From positions 8,757,001 through 8,821,000 of the forward strand of contig NC_081821.1 in assembly GCF_030704535.1 (NCBI RefSeq): a stretch of 64,000 nt of DNA. The letters are read 5' to 3'. This document shows positions 50,248 through 62,335 of this stretch, piece after piece. The stretch comes from Vitis vinifera. Lineage: Eukaryota > Streptophyta > Magnoliopsida > Vitales > Vitaceae. Made by a program: the position numbers and the translations under genes. Each line of letters opens with the position of its first letter. Position 1 is the first letter of the stretch. Below the pieces are notes generated by a model that saw only the letters and a program-made list of their open reading frames with translations, was not told the origin of the DNA and searched no databases.

Positions 50248-50368
50248 TGTATGATCTCTGATTACTCCGAGAGTCGGTTAGTTTAAAAGAGGGAACAAAG
50301 CACCCTGCTGACACGCAGACAACAGGGCAACACACCGGCCAACCACTAACTGCTGTAATTTTCCGGCA

Positions 50369-50422
50369 ATGCCGCCGGTGATTCCTCCAGCGCCTCCACC
50401 ACTACCGCCGTCGGAGCCCTAA
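50369..50422 (+). promoter_or_regulatory. Proline-rich upstream ORF in the TOR1L leader
   Basis: An ATG at 50369 opens 17 codons, MPPVIPPAPPPLPPSEP, then stop. It lies 59 bases before the main ATG. Polyproline-coding uORFs can slow ribosomes; a regulatory role is inference. Confidence 0.5.
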
Positions 50423-50481
50423 GAGTGTCACCCCCAGTGCAACGCCGCTACTGGAATCTGACTGATCTCGAGGCTCCGACA

Positions 50482-53400
50482 ATGGATCAGCCCAAGCAAT
50501 CGTCGCCTCAGAACCTGAAACACCGGGTTTTCACCTGCCTCACCAAGCTTTCCGACCGGGATACCCAGTCCATCGCCGCCACGGAGCTCGAGTCCATTGC
50601 TCGAACCCTCACTCAGGACCTGCTCCCGCCGTTTCTATCATGCATTCACCAGACCGACCCCTCCGACAAGTCTCCGGTCCGCAAACAATGCGTCAGACTC
50701 CTCGGAATCCTCTCTGAGACCCACGGGGATGCCCTGTCACCCTTCCTCTCGAAAATGCTCTCTAACCTTATCCGCCGACTCCGTGACCCCGACTCCGCCG
50801 TCCGATCCACATGCATCAATGCCATCTCCGCCATGTCCTCTCACATCACCAAACCTCCGTTCTCCTCCATTGTTAAGCCGCTCGCTGAAACTCTATTCAC
50901 TGAGCAGGATCACAACGCGCAGATCGGCGCCTCGTTGTGCCTCGCTTCGGCGATCGACGCTGCGCCGGATCCGGATCCTGCACTGTTGCGAAGGCTGTTG
51001 CCGAGGATCGAGAAGCTCCTGAAGTGTGATAGCTTCAAAGCGAAGCCGGCGGTTTTGACTCTAATTGGAAGCATTGTCGAAGCCGGTGGTGCGACGAGTT
51101 ACAATGTGGTGAAGAATTTGGTGCCTTGTGCGGTGGGATTTTTGAGCAGTGAGGACTGGGCGGCAAGGAAGGCGGCGGCAGAGGTTCTTGTGAAGCTGGC
51201 TGTGATGGAGAGAGATATGTTGTCGGAGTTCAAGTCTTCTTGTCTGAAGACATTTGAGGCTCGAAGATTCGACAAGGTTTGATTGTTTTGTTGTAGTTGT
51301 TGGTGGCAGTTTACTTTTTGTTTTGAAATGTGTATTGATTATGTGCTGGACTTGCAGGTGAAGGCTGTGAGAGATACTATGAATCAGATGTTGGGAGCTT
51401 GGAAGGAGATTCCTGATGTTTCCAATGATGTCTCGCCACCGCCGCAATCACAATCATCTTCCAAAGGTAAAAGAATGATCTGCCCATTGTTTTGCTTCGA
51501 AGATCTTGATTTCACTTGCAATTAGGGAGAGACTTAGATGTTTAGTTCTGTTGCATAATTTATTTTTCCATCTTCGTCCTTTAGATTCAATGTTACAAAA
51601 GTTTTTGGTGTCTGGGAAAAGTATTGAACTACAAAACCCTCAGATTAATGTAGTTTCTTTAGCATCAAACTGTAATCAGGTCATTGATAACAATTGTGCA
51701 GTTCTTTGAAACATTGGAAAATGAATTCCTTATTAAGTTTTGGGAGGAAGGTAGGCTGGAAAAGTCTTCAATCAAGGTCATGGTCTGCAAATATTTGATG
51801 ATATCATGATAATTAATTTTATGATCTCAGTGATGAATCTCATCTGTGATATCGATTTTTTTTTTCTATCAAAACTATGAGAGATGACCTCCATCTTATG
51901 TTCGGATTACTTGGAATCTGTGGCACTTGTCTAATATTTGTTTACTATATTTCCATTTTCTGCCCTTTGGTCTGTTGTGGGTACAGAGAATGCAAGTGAT
52001 GGGCGCTACCCACTTGAGTCCAGAAATTCTTGCACTGGTGGCTCTGAAGTGCCTCTGATGAGGAAGAAATCCATTCCAACCAGTATATCGCCTCAGCTCA
52101 ATAGTTCATCTGCAACCACTGTGAGGAGGAGAGGTCCTGTAGATAAATCAGGTTCAGCAATGTTCCGGAAGCTGGAGCGTAAGAAGGCTTCTGATTTGAA
52201 AGTGGAAGTTACTGCTCCTCATGCTCCCTCTGTCATGAGGATTCATGAGGATGGCCTTAAGAAGAAAGATGAGAAAGCTCCAGAAAGAGGGGAGAATGAG
52301 AAAAATAGGTTCACAAAGCCAGAAACAAGGCGAGTCCTCTTCACTAAGAATTCAGATGACAAGATGAATAAGTTTGGTGGATTCAGGTCCGGATCTCGTG
52401 TGGTTCCATGTCAAGAGGAGAATTCTGAGACTACTGTTGAAGTGAGTAACACAACTGAGGTTCCGCATAGAAACCATAAAGAGTGTGAGGATCTATCTCT
52501 GATCCGTAAGCAGCTTGTTCAGATTGAAAACCAGCAATCCAGTCTGCTAAATCTCCTCGAGGTATGCTCACAAAGCTTGATAATTTTGCTTCTACTAGAT
52601 TGAGCTATGGTATCTGTTTATTAATTTAGATTTCTATTTAACTACTACCAAGTGCCAAGTTAATTGGAGGTGTTAATTATTGAACTCACTATGTTCCTGG
52701 TTGATGACATTAGTAAATTGCCTGTGATTAGCCCTGTCTAAGATTAGCTTAATCAGCTTAGTGTTTCATGATGATCAAGAACACCTTTCATGGAACAACA
52801 TGAATTGAAATCATGGTCAAGAACACCTTTTCTTTACTGTCTTAAATGCTGTAATAGTTGCATACTGAAGTTGCATATATCTCTGTAAAAATTATCAAGA
52901 TTTTCAGATTGCTACTTGCAACTTGCAAGTTATGAACGATTACTCTGTGATACTAGTTTGCATGTTTTCTCTCAATTTTCTGCTCTTGAGTCTTCTATTG
53001 TAGCATTCGTGAAGTTAGCACTGGATAAAACTAGTTAACTGCCAATATTGGGGACAAATTTCATGGCCAGTGTTCCTAGGAATGCTTATTACTTGTACAG
53101 CTGCTTTCTTATCTGGAGTTTGGATGATAACTTGGTTTTAAAGGGTGGTTGATACCTTGCATTCAGAGCTTGTAGATACTGTACATATCTATCCTGATGA
53201 TTCAAGTAATGGTGCATTTTGATGAAATCTTTTTTGCACTTTTTTTTCTCGTTCTCTTCTTATATCTAGAAATTCATGGGAAGCTCCCAGAATGGATTGA
53301 GATCCCTGGAGACACGTGTTCATGGCCTAGAGCTCGCATTGGACGAGATCTCATTTGACTTGGCTGTGTCAAACAGAAGGATGTCAAGCACAGACACTGC

Positions 53401-53707
53401 AGGAGCCACATGCTGCATGCTACCTGGTGCTGATTTTCTGAGCTCCAAGTTTTGGAGGAAAACAGAAGGCCGGGGATCAACATCAAGGTTTTCTCCTTCT
53501 CATGCCACTCAATCAGGCACTGCCATGCGCTACATAGCTGGAAAGAATGACAATGCTGGAACATTCAAGTCGGAGAACCTAAGGTTTCGGCTCCAGGGTG
53601 GTGGTGGATTTGTTGTGAATCCATTGGCCGAGATTCCCAGTGATTCAAGGGATATTTCAGAAGTCTCGTCAAATAGAATTTCAAAGAATGCTCACGAGAC
53701 TGCCTAG
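50482..53707 (+). CDS. TOR1L: TORTIFOLIA1-like (SPIRAL2 family) microtubule-associated protein
   Basis: Exons 50482-51276, 51358-51466, 51987-52561 and 53270-53707 join in frame to 638 residues. Family members bind microtubules and control their dynamics and the direction of organ growth. The N-terminal 300 residues are HEAT-type helical repeats (for example LRDPDSAVRSTCINAISAMS and FLSSEDWAARKAAAEVLVKL). Next comes a long basic, Ser-rich, probably disordered region that may contact tubulin. A conserved C-terminal helical segment includes LIRKQLVQIENQQSSLLNLL and GLRSLETRVHGLELALDEIS (about residues 470-540, coiled-coil-like). The ATG at 50482 gives the conserved MDQPKQ start; the frame upstream of it has no ATG. 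TOR1L3/4-type membership is likely but not certain. No damage seen. Confidence 0.9.
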
Positions 53708-54967
53708 CCCGTGACTGACAAATTACAAATAAGTATATAACCATGGAAGTGTAAGTTTCAATTCCAGCCTTATTCCACCTAGCTACGTCACGGAGTCTTA
53801 CTATTGTTGATGAGAACTGCTGCATGATAGTTGGAATGTAAGGTTTGAGTCATTTTCAGCAGACAATGAAGAAGCCCCGATATAATGAAGGAAAGTCGAA
53901 GGCGGCTTATCTTGTTGCAGATATGCGTTGGGTAATAGAGCAGTTGCTTGAGGATTGCATAATGGAAGCACTTAGAGTTGAGTGAATGCTGGTGGAAGCA
54001 GATTACCCTATAAAAGTCCATCTCTCCATACTCTCAGTAAAGTTGATTCAGCTCTAATAATCCATTACTAAGTACAGTAATATTTTTCCATGTCATTGAA
54101 TTCCTTTCTTTCAAGTAAAATTGAAGACGAGAGAGAAAAAAAAAAGAGTTAACCGCCGCCATGTTGCAATGGTGGGACCTGTATAGAGAAAACGTTTTTT
54201 TTTGTTTTTTTTTTTTCTGTCAAAAACCTGGATGGGTATTTGTTATCACTGAATATGAAGTGAGAATGAAGGTGTGATTATGATTACTACCTGATATCTT
54301 AAAACAGCAAATGGTGAGGGTTGTGAATGTTTTGGCTATGAGTCTTTGGTAGAAACATGCAATCATCAACATTCAGAATCTCTCTTTTAAAGAAAACTTC
54401 ATGAACACGCTAAAAATTGCATCATGGTGGTTCTCATTTCTTACAAGCAACAATTAGGAAACCTGCACACTTCATAATGACTAATGATTCAATGAATGAT
54501 GAACCTTCCATTTTTTTCCAAAGTTGAGCGTTGACAATTTGGCCATGTGAATTGCCACTTTCACATTGACGTAACACACAAAAGAATATCGGAAGCATTA
54601 TAAAAAAAAGTCGGGTACCCATCACAGCTACCCGGAAACTCATTTCCAATTATGATGAATTCATGTTCATGGAGAAGTAGGTTTTGGGAACATGCACATC
54701 CCACCCGAACCTGAATACAGCACATGGATAAGACAAAGCTCCATAAAAGTTTGGCATTGCATATCCCCACACTGAAGGAAAGACCAAAAATATGTGAACT
54801 CTAGACTTTTAAGATGATGGTGAAAATTTCAAGTCATGCGGTTTGGTCACTAGCATCAGTCTCTTCCATTTTCTGCAGGGAAAAAAAAAATTCAATCTCA
54901 AGTTAACTCTCTACCAAAAGAAATATGACAGCAATAAATAATTCCACAACAACCCAACACAAAAAGC
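53708..54967. other. 3' flank of TOR1L and intergenic DNA
   Basis: Apart from the TOR1L 3' untranslated region, this contains minus-strand open frames (54434, 54561) without recognisable domains. A short candidate terminal exon on the minus strand (54834-54872) is given as a finding. No confident gene. Confidence 0.45.
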
Positions 54968-55220
54968 TAAGAGTCCGTTTGGGAGTGATTTTGGTTAAAA
55001 TGTGTTTTTGTTTCTAACATTTTCATTAGAAGAGTTTTTAAGGAGAATCATTTAGTGTTTAGATATAACAAAAAAAGTGTATTACAAGTGAATCTTTTGA
55101 CTTTTAAAAGTAATTTTCAAAAATTTGCATGACACCTAACTTTTGTGAGAAAGCACTCCAAAACATAAAAAGTAGGAAGCACTTTTATGCTTTTCAAAAG
55201 CACTCCCAAACAGGGTCTAA
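54968..55220. mobile_element. MITE, TIR GACCCTGTTTGGGAGTG type
   Basis: The left arm GAGTCCGTTTGGGAGTG and the right arm CACTCCCAAACAGGGTC are inverted with 14 of 17 positions matching, enclosing about 250 bases. Inner arms continue with AAAA and CACTTTT words. This is a common plant MITE design, probably hAT- or Mutator-related. Confidence 0.65.
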
Positions 55221-56229
55221 TATGATGGGACATAACACAAATACATTAATCTTAAAAAATATATGTTGCATTTAACAGTTTCTGTAATTTAATAAGAAAC
55301 ATGTAATTTTTGTGAAATTCAATTCACAGGCATTCATAATAATGAATTTATTCCACCATATCAACAACTAATATGCTCAATCACACTTATAATTTATAGT
55401 ATCAAATGTTTCAACCACAAGACAAATTTGCAATGCCTGTTGGTTGTAGATCACCAAAGAAAATGAATCTATTTTTAAAACGATAGTGCAAGTTAGTCAA
55501 GAACAAACAGCCAGATGCAAGTGAAATGTTGAGGGAAGTGCCATGTTCTCCAATCAGCATACTACAATATAAGCATCCTGATGGGCCATGGCCAACCTTA
55601 GAGGTCGACTAGACTATCCAACTAATCCCTACCTAACTTCACAAAAACCCAGGATGCAAGATGATTGAATCAAAAAGAAAAATGAGCTGTCACATAAATA
55701 ATAATGATAGTAATAAACAATTAACTATACTAAATAAAAGTCAAGTGGATGACATGTAAAATTTTTATTGATGCATTCAATATCCACATCTGTTTCAGTA
55801 TTTTTGGTTCTCGTCTAGACTCCAATAAAGAGGACTTCAAGCACTCAAATTTCATACACTTAGGTCTTCTTAGGTTCACCCACAAATTTTGCTAGATAGG
55901 CATAATACGATAATACAAATCTAAGAATACGTATGCATACATGTGCTCGATTGTGAAACATTGCCAATCAGGGCTGGTTGGAGGTCGGTCACCCCTCACC
56001 TGACCGGTCCCCAACATGAAAATCTCACCCCATGCCTGGGCCAAACCTGGTACAGGGTGCTTTGGCAAATTTCATCCTGGTCTGCAAGCAACAAGAATCT
56101 ATCCTCCATTAGTTAGGTCTAATACTACTTCTAGTTCTAGCAGAAACTGCAAGGTTTTAGGCAATAATCCTTTTTGCTATGGAACTGTTGGCTAGGGCTT
56201 CTGAAAGAACAGATTGAAAAATCCAAGTT
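55221..56229. other. Intergenic DNA left of the transposon cluster
   Basis: No gene supported. The part after about 55970 may already belong to the gypsy relic that follows. Confidence 0.4.
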
Positions 56230-56750
56230 TCAGACTTTGAAGGATGGTTCAATCCTGTTGAATATTGTGATTGGATAGCCTCTTTAGGAGTAGTTTTAGA
56301 GAGAGAAATTTTCTGTGAAGAGAGGAAGTTTAAGTTTGTTGCTACAAAATTGAAAGGCCATGCTCTAGTTTAGTGGCGGCAGCACTATCAACAGAACTGT
56401 CACAGAAAAGGTGTTCCAAAGAGTGAGCTCCTGGGCTCAAATGAAAAATAAAGCTATATGAGAAGTTTCTACCATTAGATTATCCCCAAACTCTTCACTG
56501 CAAATTTCATCAATTGCATTACTGAAGTGATCAAAATGTGGAAGATTATACGGAGCAATTTTGTAAGTTCATGAGTCATAAATCTAAATGAGACAGATGA
56601 TCAACTTATGGCATGATATTTAAATGGGTTGAAGTTTGATTTGGGAGGAGAACCCATGCTGCATTCCATCCATTCTCTTGAAGAAGCATTATCAAATGGC
56701 ACTCAAGGCAAAGAGTAAATGGGGACCCTATAAGAAAAGAGGAAGCTCTC
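56230..56750 (+). mobile_element. Ty3/gypsy relic A, gag part
   Basis: Translation with breaks reads FEGWFNPVEYCDWIAS, then KFKFVATKLKGHALVWW (last W seen as a stop) and NETDDQLMA-stop-YLNGLKFDL. This order and spacing match the retrotransposon gag domain of plant gypsy elements. Stops and frameshifts make it dead. The matching zinc knuckle and protease lie beyond 58075, after a LINE. Confidence 0.7.
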
Positions 56751-56764
56751 AAGGGTTGGGGAAG

Positions 56765-58068
56765 GCAAAAGAGATCATCTAGTTAGCTGGGATGTAGTGT
56801 GTAAGCCGAAGACGAAAGGGGGATTGGGATTTGGAAAGATTTCTATAAGAAATTTCGCTCTCTTAGGGAAATGGTTGTGGAGATATCCTAGGGAGGGTTC
56901 AGCTCTGTGGCATCAGGTTATTTTAAACATTTATGGATCACACTCCAATGGTTGGGATGCCAACAATATGGTCAGATGGTCACATCGTTGTCCTTGGAAG
57001 GCTTGCACAAATCTCCCAAGAGTTTTCCAAGTTTACTCGGTTTGTGGTAGGAGACGGGGATAGAATTCGTTTCTGAGAAGATTTGTGGTGGGGGGACCAA
57101 CCTTTGGGGGTTCAATATCCAAGACTACTTAGTGTAGTCACGGATAAAAATACTCCTATTTCTTCAATTCTTAGATCTACTCGCCCTTTCTCTTGGAACT
57201 TTAACTTTGGTCGAAACCTTTCCGATTCTGAGATAGAAGATTTAGAAGGCCTCACGCGGTCTCTTGATCGTCTACATATATCACCTTCGGTTCCAGATAT
57301 GAGATCCTAGTCTTTATCTCCTTCAAGACTTTTTACAATCAAATATTTCTTTCTTGCCTTATCTCAATTTTCTGATTCGCCTCTAGTTTTCCCTACTAAG
57401 TTTGTCTGGAATTCTCAAGTCCCCTTTAAAGTCAAGTCCTTTGTCTGGTTGGTGGCTCACAAGAAGGTTAATACTAATGACTTGCTACAGTTGAGAAGAC
57501 CCTACAAAGCACTTAGTCCCGACATTTGTAAGTTGTGCATGAAGCATGGAGAAACAGTAAATCATCTTTTTCTCCATTACTCTTTGATGATGGGGTTATG
57601 GCACAAATTATTTCAATTAGCAAAGACGGATTGGGTTCCCCCAAGGAGCATCTTTGACATGCTATCTACTAATTTTAATGGTTTTGGATCTTCTAAGAGA
57701 GGGATTGTTTTATGGCAAGCCACGTGCATCGCTTTAATGTGGGTGGTGTGGCGGGAAAGAAATGCAAGGATTTTTTAGGATAAAGCAAAGAATTCAGAGA
57801 ATCTTTGGGATTCTATTCGTTTCCTAGCTTCTCTTTGGGCTTTTTGTTCTAAGGTTTTTAAGGGGATTCCCCTTAACGTGTTACAACTTGATTGGTTAGC
57901 AGTGTGTAATCCCAATGGGTTGGTCTAACTAGAGTGTTTGCTTGTTTTTTCTTATATTTGATTCCTTGTAGTTTTGTTTTTCTTTGGTGGGAGGATTCCT
58001 CATCCTTCTCTTGTACTTCATTTTTATCAATATATTCCTTTGTGGTTTCCTATCAAAAAAAAAAAAAA
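56765..58068 (+). mobile_element. LINE (L1-type) 3' part with poly-A tail, LINE-A
   Basis: From about 56765 the sequence reads HLVSWDVVCKPKTKGGLGFG, then LLGKWLWRYP and WWGDQPLGVQYPRL. These blocks follow the reverse transcriptase of plant L1-like elements. The zinc-binding (zf-RVT) region follows at 57449-57778: DICKLCMKHGETVNHLFLHY and VVWRERNARIF. It ends in a typical 3' UTR and a poly-A run (58055-58068). Frameshifts and stops interrupt it, and the endonuclease and most of reverse transcriptase are absent (5' truncation). No clear target-site duplication. Confidence 0.85.
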
Positions 58069-58074
58069 GACTTC

Positions 58075-58900
58075 AGAGGAGAAAACATTGTTTCATAGAA
58101 GGAAAAATTCAGCAATCATCTTCAAGCACCCAAATCCAGATGCAGGGGGTCAAAATAAAGGGCTGGGAAAGGTTGTTTCTTCATCAAGGACCAAGTGTTT
58201 TAAATGTGGAAAGACATGCCACCACTGTTATTATGTCCTACAAAGAAAGTTTAAGTTAATCTCGTTGAACAGGAAGATAAAGAGGCAAGGGGGCCAATTT
58301 TTTCAGAAGATTCTGAAGAGGATTTGGAAGAAGAAACTTGTGAGACAAATTTTGATGCTGAAAGCCTTGTTATACATTTGACAATGCAAGATGACGATCA
58401 GTGGCTAAGGAACAATATTCTCAGAACCTATTGCTTATCTTATAGGAATAAGTGTGTTTTGATGATTGATTGAGGTAGTGCTGGGAACATGTTGTCCAAA
58501 CATATAGTACATAAGCTAAAGCTTGCATGAGTACAACCTCATAAGCCTTACAAGCTATCTTAATTCAAGAAAGGAAGGGAGAAAATTATATCTCAACAAT
58601 GAAAAATCAAATTCTGCATTGGGAAGTATGAAGATGAGACATATTTTGACGTTCTTCCTTCGGATGCTTGTCAATGGCCTCTCAAAAGACCTTGGCAATT
58701 TGATTGAAATGTTCATCATTATAAGAGAAAGAATACTTATTATCTTGCTAAAATGGAGCAAAATACGCATTACAGCCCTTGAAGAGGTACTTAGCACAAT
58801 GCACTCTCAGTCAACCGCTGGGTGCCCTTTTCTAATATACACGTGTAGAATGCAGTGGAGGAAAAATTTTAGAAAAAACTTGCTATGTAGAAGAGACAAT
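58075..58900 (+). mobile_element. Ty3/gypsy relic A, zinc knuckle and protease part
   Basis: It begins with a gag zinc knuckle CFKCGKTCHHCYYV in which the final Cys is lost (Leu). Protease follows with LMID-stop-GSAGNM, where live elements have an active-site DSG or DGGS. A downstream block reads GKYEDE..FDVLPSDACQW..KRPWQFD, matching the DEVLCDVLPMDACHILLGRPWQFD region. It continues the gag at 56230-56750, so LINE-A appears to sit inside this element. Clearly non-functional. Confidence 0.75.
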
Positions 58901-58944
58901 ACCTATCAAAAGGAAAAAAACTAAATCTAATTAGAAGTACTCTA

Positions 58945-60110
58945 TCTAGCATGCTAATCTACTTAATGTCATTATACATCAACCCCAGAAAGGCAAGCCT
59001 AAGGTTGGATAAGATACAAAGAGATTTCCTTAGGGTATGTGCACTTGAGAAAAAGTTGCGTTTAGTAAATTGGCTAATTGTTTGCATGGACAAGAAGAAC
59101 GAGGGCCTTGGTATTAGAAGAGGAGGGAATTCGTTAGGAAGTGGGTGCTTGTAGGGAAGTTTGGGAAAGAAGAGGAGGGATGATGCTTCAAGGGAGTGAA
59201 GGAAGGGTAGGAGGTGGGTTTGTGGAAGGCAATTTGAAGATAGTGAGAGGTCTTTAACTATAAAACATGTTTTATCATAGGCAATGAATGAAAGGTGAAA
59301 TTTTGAAAGGATGTGCGGTGACTCATCATTGGGAGAGAGTCTTTCCCTACGTTGTTTTCTATACCCACCACTAAAGATGCATGGGTGGCAAAGGTGTGGA
59401 ACAACCTGGGGATGGGGGCTTTTGGAACCCTATCTCTGAAGATAGAGGAATGATTAGTAGCTAGATGAGTTGGAGGCCTTTTTTTGGAAATTACAAGCAT
59501 GAACAATTCAATGGGATGAGGAGAATAAAATGTTTGGTTGGAAATGAAGTGCGATAAATTCTCAATTAAATCTTTTACTTCTCTTTATCTACCTAAAGAA
59601 TAGTCTTTCCTCGCCAACATTGTTTGGAACCTTCGTGTTCCAATAATGGTAAACTATTTTGCATGGAAAGCAGTTTGGGGAAGGATTTTATCATTAGACC
59701 ATCTAAAAGGGAGATGAATGTTTCCAAATGGATTCAATTTGTGTAAAGGAGAAGAAGAAACAAACAAGCATATGCTCCTTCATTGCTCAAAAGCAGTAAT
59801 CCTATGGTAGTTGATTTATTTTTTGTTTGTTGTAGTTTGAGTGATGGACTCTTTAGTAAAAGGTGATTATTTGAGTTGGCATGGTTCCTTCGCTGGGAAG
59901 AAGAGAAAGAAAGCTTGAAGAACTACTCCTATGTACTTGTTTTTGGATCATATGGAAGGAAAGAAACAAGAAGTTGTAACAAAATATTGAATAAGCAGAT
60001 TAAGCAATCAAGATTTCCTTTATGTATAATTTTTTGGAGTGCGTTAAAGGGTATTTAGGAAATTCCTCAATGTTCTTAGTAGACATTGTTGACTAGGCTG
60101 AGCTATAAAT
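58945..60110 (+). mobile_element. LINE relic B, 3' part
   Basis: Starts in the reverse transcriptase tail with LYINPRKASLRLDKIQRDFL and NEGLGIRR. It continues to a zinc-binding region: SFLANIVWNLRVPIMVNYFAWKA, LDHLKGR, then LCKGEEETNKHMLLHCSKA. Several stops and shifts. It is the same general family as LINE-A but a different subfamily by sequence. Confidence 0.75.
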
Positions 60111-60161
60111 AAGGAAAGGCAATAAACCATAATTTTATTTTATTTTTAAATTAGCAACAAA

Positions 60162-62260
60162 CATTTTTTTTTTTAATCATGGAATAAGTAAATAATAAAG
60201 ACTGATCTAACCCCCCAAACATAACCATTGGATGACTCTCTGATCAAAAGAGAAAAACTATCTACTCAAGATATTGATGGAAATGAACAACTTAAAGTGG
60301 TTAATAATACGAAGTCAAAAATTAAGGGTTAGAAAATCCCACTTTGCTAACATATTTGTTATATGGTTAGTTGTTTGAGGAATCCAATAGAAGGAGCACA
60401 CCAACTCTAGATTAATATAAAAAATTTGGCATAGATACCAATCAAACCTCCATGACTTTCTCTCCTTATTTACCCAAGATGGCGTTATTGAAAACCCCTC
60501 CTCTACTAGAAGGTTAAATAAGCCCTCAGATTTAGCAAGATTTAGATCTTCCAACAAAGCTAAGATCTCCACCTGGATGGTTAGATCCCACTCCAACATT
60601 CTTAGAGAATGCTCTCACTAATGTTCCATGATGATCCATAAGATTCTTCCAATTCCCAATTGTCTTGGCAAGGAATGCACATTAAAGTTCAACTTGAGTC
60701 TACCTATTAGATGAGGCATCCATATAGGGTAGAGATTATCTCCTCAACCAACTTAGTAGATCTGAATACTAGGTTCCAGTCTAGCAGCATAATGCTCAAA
60801 GGGGTGCCCACAAACATTGTACTAGTTGACATCAATGGAAATAAATTAAATCCCACATTGCTTCCAAAGTACTTGATTTGACCTAAAAAATCATCGCATT
60901 CCTCTCTCACCAGATAATCCAAATTAATGTAAGAATAGAAATGCCCTATAGTGACTTCCCTCTAAGAAGACCTCCACAATTGCAATGAATATTGTCAACA
61001 TCTCCACCACACTCCTAAGTAGAACCTAGTCAATCCCAATAAGTCTAAACAACCTATGCCATAATATTAGTGCAGCTAGGAAATGCCAAAAAAGATGATC
61101 AATTGATTCCCCACTCTCTCACACATGACGCATCATTATGGCCTAAGGGTTTTGTAAGGTTTTCTCTTCTATAGTAAATTGTTGGTATTAACCTTCATAT
61201 GAGCCATCAACTATGCTAAGGCCTTGACTTTGAGTTGGGCTTTAGATTTCTAAATGAAGTTTGCAGAATAAAAGGTTTTAGAAATAAAGAGGGCCTTAAA
61301 GAATGACTTGGTTGAGAATAGAGTAAAGGGTATCTGAGACCAAAACCTCATATGTAGGAAAGTCAGCAATAAATAGAAATGGTCTAAGTCGACATAAGGA
61401 GAGTAAGTTCCTCAATTTCATGGTAAAAAAGGTTGCATTGAAAATTGAAATTCCAAGACAAAGAAAGGGATGAGATCAAAAGTGAAGAAACATAAGAATC
61501 TCTCGACTTTACCACTCTATAAAGATTTGGACACTAGACACAAAGAGGTTGATCAATTCACCAAGTATCTTCCTAGAACTAAATTGTATTACCATCACGC
61601 ACAGAATAACGAGTGAAACAAGAGAAGTCAGGGAATACTTGTGTGATGACCTTCTAAGGACACCAATGAGACCACCTAACAACAATATTGGTATCTCATC
61701 CATTGGAGTGTGGTCCTAGATGCTCCAATTGATCTTGTCTCATAAAGTATCACTCTCCATAGGGAACTTCCACAACCACTTACCTACAAGGGCCTTATTC
61801 CTCAAGGCTATCTTCCCCAGACCCCCTTCATTCTAGGCTTACACACCTAATCCCAACCTACAAGATGGTCTTCTCTTTCCTTTTCCAATGCTTGACTACA
61901 AAAAGTCTCTCTATAATCTCTTAATCTTATTAGCCACTTTGGCTAGAGGCTTAGAAACGAACAAAGAAATAAGCGGGGATATGACACATTGACACAAGCA
62001 TGATTGGACTAGAGTTATTCTACTACTTAGGGACAAGTGAGCTTTCTCCAATGGATCCTAAAAAGAGACAATTCTAGGATAACCCAACCTTCCCTCACAA
62101 AAGAAAAAAATGGACGAGTCAAATAAAATAGAGGTCAATTAGAAACCTTATAGTTTAAAGTGGCAACCAAATCAAGAAGTAGGTTTTGACTTATATTGAT
62201 TCCTAGTAAGGTACTCTAATCTAATCTAGATTTATCTTCAATTGTAAAACATACCAAAAC
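60162..62260 (-). mobile_element. LINE relic C on the minus strand, with RNase H-like end
   Basis: On the minus strand the order is: NEGGLGKIALRNKALVGKWL (about 61840-61780), GLIGVLRRSSHKY with shifted frames leading to DQPLCV (about 61530), then a long decayed section. The end is an RNase H-like region at 60315-60599: VEILALLEDLNLAKSEGLF, SWRFDWYLCQIF, and FYWIPQTTNHITNMLAKWDF. The plus-strand T run at about 60163-60174 would be its poly-A tail. LINE-B and LINE-C therefore lie tail to tail. Dead by multiple breaks. Confidence 0.75.
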
Positions 62261-62335
62261 ACCAACAAAATAATCTTAAGTCTTCATAACTCTTTTAAAC
62301 AGGCTCTTGAGGTAAATATGGTGTTATCAACAAAC

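Noticed and set aside
50597-51022. 141-residue open frame overlapping TOR1L exon 1
   Set aside because: Shadow of the GC-rich first exon in another frame.
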